From contig NZ_CADIKI010000006.1 of assembly GCF_902859935.1 (NCBI RefSeq), positions 1 through 64,000 of the forward strand: a DNA stretch of 64,000 nucleotides, read 5' to 3'. Positions 62,407 through 64,000 of the stretch are shown one piece after another (within the stretch, counting starts at the first letter, position 1; the number at the start of each line of letters is the position of its first letter). Source of the DNA: Paraburkholderia fynbosensis. GTDB taxonomy: Bacteria > Pseudomonadota > Gammaproteobacteria > Burkholderiales > Burkholderiaceae. The position numbers and the translations under genes were made by a program. The notes beneath the pieces were generated by a model. It did no database searches. It saw only the letters and a list, made by a program, of their open reading frames with translations, and had not been told where the DNA came from.

Positions 62407-62449
62407 GGACCAAGGTCGTATGGTCTTCCCGCGCGCCGCGCACTACATT
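62407..62449 (+). promoter_or_regulatory. GGACCAAGGTC box and candidate -10 for ppk2
   Basis: GGACCAAGGTCG (62407-62418) and TACATT (62444-62449) are 34 bp apart centre to centre on the plus strand, about 55 bp before the PPK2 start. The inverted repeat may also serve the divergent membrane-protein gene. Confidence 0.65.
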
Positions 62450-62502
62450 GCAAAAGGATCGTTGGCTAATGACTCAGCTCATATACGCGCGGAGACAGGG
62501 CG

Positions 62503-63318
62503 ATGGCGAAGACCCAGGCGAAAGGAGACCCGTCCGTCGAGGGCAAGGCACTCTCATACAAGGAGTACCGCAAGGCGTTGTTCGATCTGCATGTCGAACT
62601 CGTCAAGCTTCAGGAATGGGTGGTGCAAACGGGCAGCAAAGTCTGCATTGTTTTCGAAGGGCGTGATGGCGCGGGCAAGGGCGGCACCATCAAGGCGCTC
62701 ACCGAGCGCGTGAGTCCGCGCGTGTTTCGCGTCGTCGCGCTCCCCGCGCCGACCGACCGGGAAAAGAGCCAGATGTACGTGCAGCGCTATCTGCCGCACT
62801 TGCCGGCCGCAGGGGAAGTCGTGATCTTCGACCGTAGCTGGTACAACCGCGCGGGCGTCGAGCGGGTGATGGGCTTCTGCACCGACGCGGACGCCGTGGC
62901 CTTCCTCAAGGCGCTGCCGCTGGTCGAGCGGGCGATCGTCGAGTCCGGGGTGATTCTCCTCAAATACTGGCTGGAGGTCAGCCCCGAGGAACAGACCCGC
63001 CGTCTCGAAGCCCGCATCCACGACGGGCGTAAGGTCTGGAAGCTCACGGATATGGATTTGAAATCGTATAGCCGATGGTATGACTACTCGCGTGCGCGCG
63101 ACGCGATGTTCGAAGCGACGGACACCGGTATCGCCGCGTGGCACGTGGCGAATTCGAACGACAAGCGGCGCGTGCGACTGAACATCATCAGCGATGTACT
63201 GAGCAGGATTCCATATACGGCGATGCCGCGCAAGAAAGTGACGCTACCGAAAAGGCAGAAATCCGACGGCTATAAGGAACCGGACTATCCGTTCAAATAC
63301 GTCGCCGAGCGATTCTGA
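62503..63318 (+). CDS. ppk2: polyphosphate kinase 2 (PPK2)
   Basis: 271 residues, single-domain PPK2. Walker A is VFEGRDGAGKGGTIKAL near residue 52; Walker B with the conserved DRSWYNR is in VVIFDRSWYNRAGVERVMGF near 107; the lid region is RRLEARIHDGRKVWKLTDMD and SYSRWYDYSRARDAMFEAT. PPK2 uses polyphosphate to phosphorylate nucleoside di- (or mono-) phosphates, linking polyP stores to nucleotide supply under energy stress. Box-type promoter upstream; no other gene in the transcript. Confidence 0.92.
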   Translation: MAKTQAKGDPSVEGKALSYKEYRKALFDLHVELVKLQEWVVQTGSKVCIVFEGRDGAGKGGTIKALTERVSPRVFRVVALPAPTDREKSQMYVQRYLPHLPAAGEVVIFDRSWYNRAGVERVMGFCTDADAVAFLKALPLVERAIVESGVILLKYWLEVSPEEQTRRLEARIHDGRKVWKLTDMDLKSYSRWYDYSRARDAMFEATDTGIAAWHVANSNDKRRVRLNIISDVLSRIPYTAMPRKKVTLPKRQKSDGYKEPDYPFKYVAERF

Positions 63319-63544
63319 GCTTAGTGGGATCGCGGTGGCGCAGCCAAGGTCTCGTCTGCCTGAGTTGGCTTTTGCAAAACGCGCTTATCTTGCCATCTAG
63401 AGAACATGGATCGGCACAATTTCGGTCGGCCGGACGGCCCGATCGACCACGTCGATCGCACCTAGGCGGGACTCGGGCATCGCCATCTGCGGCCCGAAAT
63501 GCAGTCAGCAATGATCTGACATGTGCGAACTGACGTCGCACGGT

Positions 63545-63988
63545 TCACATACCATGCGCCTGAGAGTAATCCGGTGCGTTCGGATCATTCGTGTACGCGG
63601 GAACAAGCCGTTCCTGATGCAGGGCTATCGCATCCTCAAGTTTTTTGCAGAGCTGAACCGCGTTGCTGATGGCCGGCAAACGCCTCACGGGATGAGCAGC
63701 GTCGTTGGTCATCAGGATGATCGTACCGGTGCCGAACAGACGTTGCCACCATGGGTGGATCGAGGTGATGCACTGAATCCGCGAAAGTTCGAGAGTCGAC
63801 ACACGGCGATGCAAAATGCCCTGCGTCCAGGAAATCCGTGCGGTATCGATGACGATTCGGGTGAACGCGGTCTTGACGAACGGCAAACCGACACCGATCA
63901 AAACCGCGCCGGCTTGTGCAAGCAGCACATTCCACTGAAACGGGAAAGCGTTCGACGTGCAGAGATGTACACCGGCAATCATTGCCAT
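63545..63988 (-). CDS. PH-domain membrane protein (bPH2/YdbT-like)
   Basis: 147 residues. Two hydrophobic segments (NVLLAQAGAVLIGVGLPFVK region and the N-terminus) precede a bacterial PH domain (TARISWTQGILHRRVSTLEL; SRIQCITSIHPWWQRLFGTG; TIILMTNDAAHPVRRLPAIS). The family is of unclear function. The start ATG 63988 is 12 bp from the window edge, so the gene could begin further upstream outside the window. Confidence 0.65.
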   Translation of the reverse strand: MAMIAGVHLCTSNAFPFQWNVLLAQAGAVLIGVGLPFVKTAFTRIVIDTARISWTQGILHRRVSTLELSRIQCITSIHPWWQRLFGTGTIILMTNDAAHPVRRLPAISNAVQLCKKLEDAIALHQERLVPAYTNDPNAPDYSQAHGM

Positions 63989-64000
63989 GACAACGCCCCC

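Noticed and set aside
63341-63352. CAGCCAAGGTCT, a half-match to the regional box
   Set aside because: Only the right half matches, and it lies downstream of ppk2 with no gene start at a suitable distance.

Overview
The window is high-GC DNA with dense, strongly biased coding, and its gene content points to a beta-proteobacterium of the Burkholderia / Paraburkholderia group. Indicators are a Burkholderia-type rRNA leader at the left edge, a phnR/phnSTUV 2-aminoethylphosphonate locus of the Burkholderia arrangement, a YSC84/SYLF lipoprotein like BPSL1445, and Pqi, RND and PPK2 genes typical of the group. No tRNA, IS element, prophage or CRISPR array was recognised. The species is not determinable from the sequence alone.

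Layout. 0-0.4 kb: leader and tandem promoters of an rRNA operon that runs off the left edge. 0.5-6.6 kb: a minus-strand phosphonate locus (phnS-T-U-V transporter, phnR regulator, a wrecked phosphonoacetaldehyde dehydrogenase, and a PhnZ-like HD oxygenase). 7.4-13.8 kb: DeoR regulator, a catalytically degenerate UbiB-like protein, a DMT exporter, a 14-bp minisatellite, an L,D-transpeptidase, nadE and an RRM protein with a 52-residue membrane micro-ORF. 14-30 kb: small exported proteins, an S10/S53 peptidase pair, DUF1993, YnfA, DUF1289, LysE with its Lrp-type regulator, OsmC, a deleted HD-phosphohydrolase pseudogene, a DedA-PAP2-LssY fusion with a damaged PAP2 site, a PhyH-type dioxygenase and an outer-membrane phospholipase A.

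30.5-35.5 kb is the most unusual block. A CqsS/LqsS-type membrane sensor kinase (HK-REC-REC-Hpt) is coupled to an acyl-ACP-reductase-like Rossmann protein rather than to the CqsA/LqsA autoinducer synthase. A convergent PhcR-like receiver-kinase follows. This looks like a quorum-sensing-type module with a different signal-producing enzyme.

37.8-62.5 kb reads as an envelope/stress region: SulP transporter, DUF2950/DUF3300 and glycine-zipper proteins, AI-2E-family permease, a long operon joining an RND efflux pump to a Pqi lipid-transport system, a FixJ-type two-component system with an extra lone receiver, a SYLF lipoprotein and PPK2. A 12-bp inverted-repeat box (consensus GGAC[CT]TTGGTCC) recurs upstream of at least five transcription units here. 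In three of them it sits exactly 34 bp (centre to centre) upstream of a TAnnnT hexamer. The box resembles the mycobacterial DosR box and is plausibly bound by the LuxR-type regulator encoded at 57.2-57.8 kb, which would make this region one stress/dormancy-like regulon. A PH-domain membrane protein closes the window.
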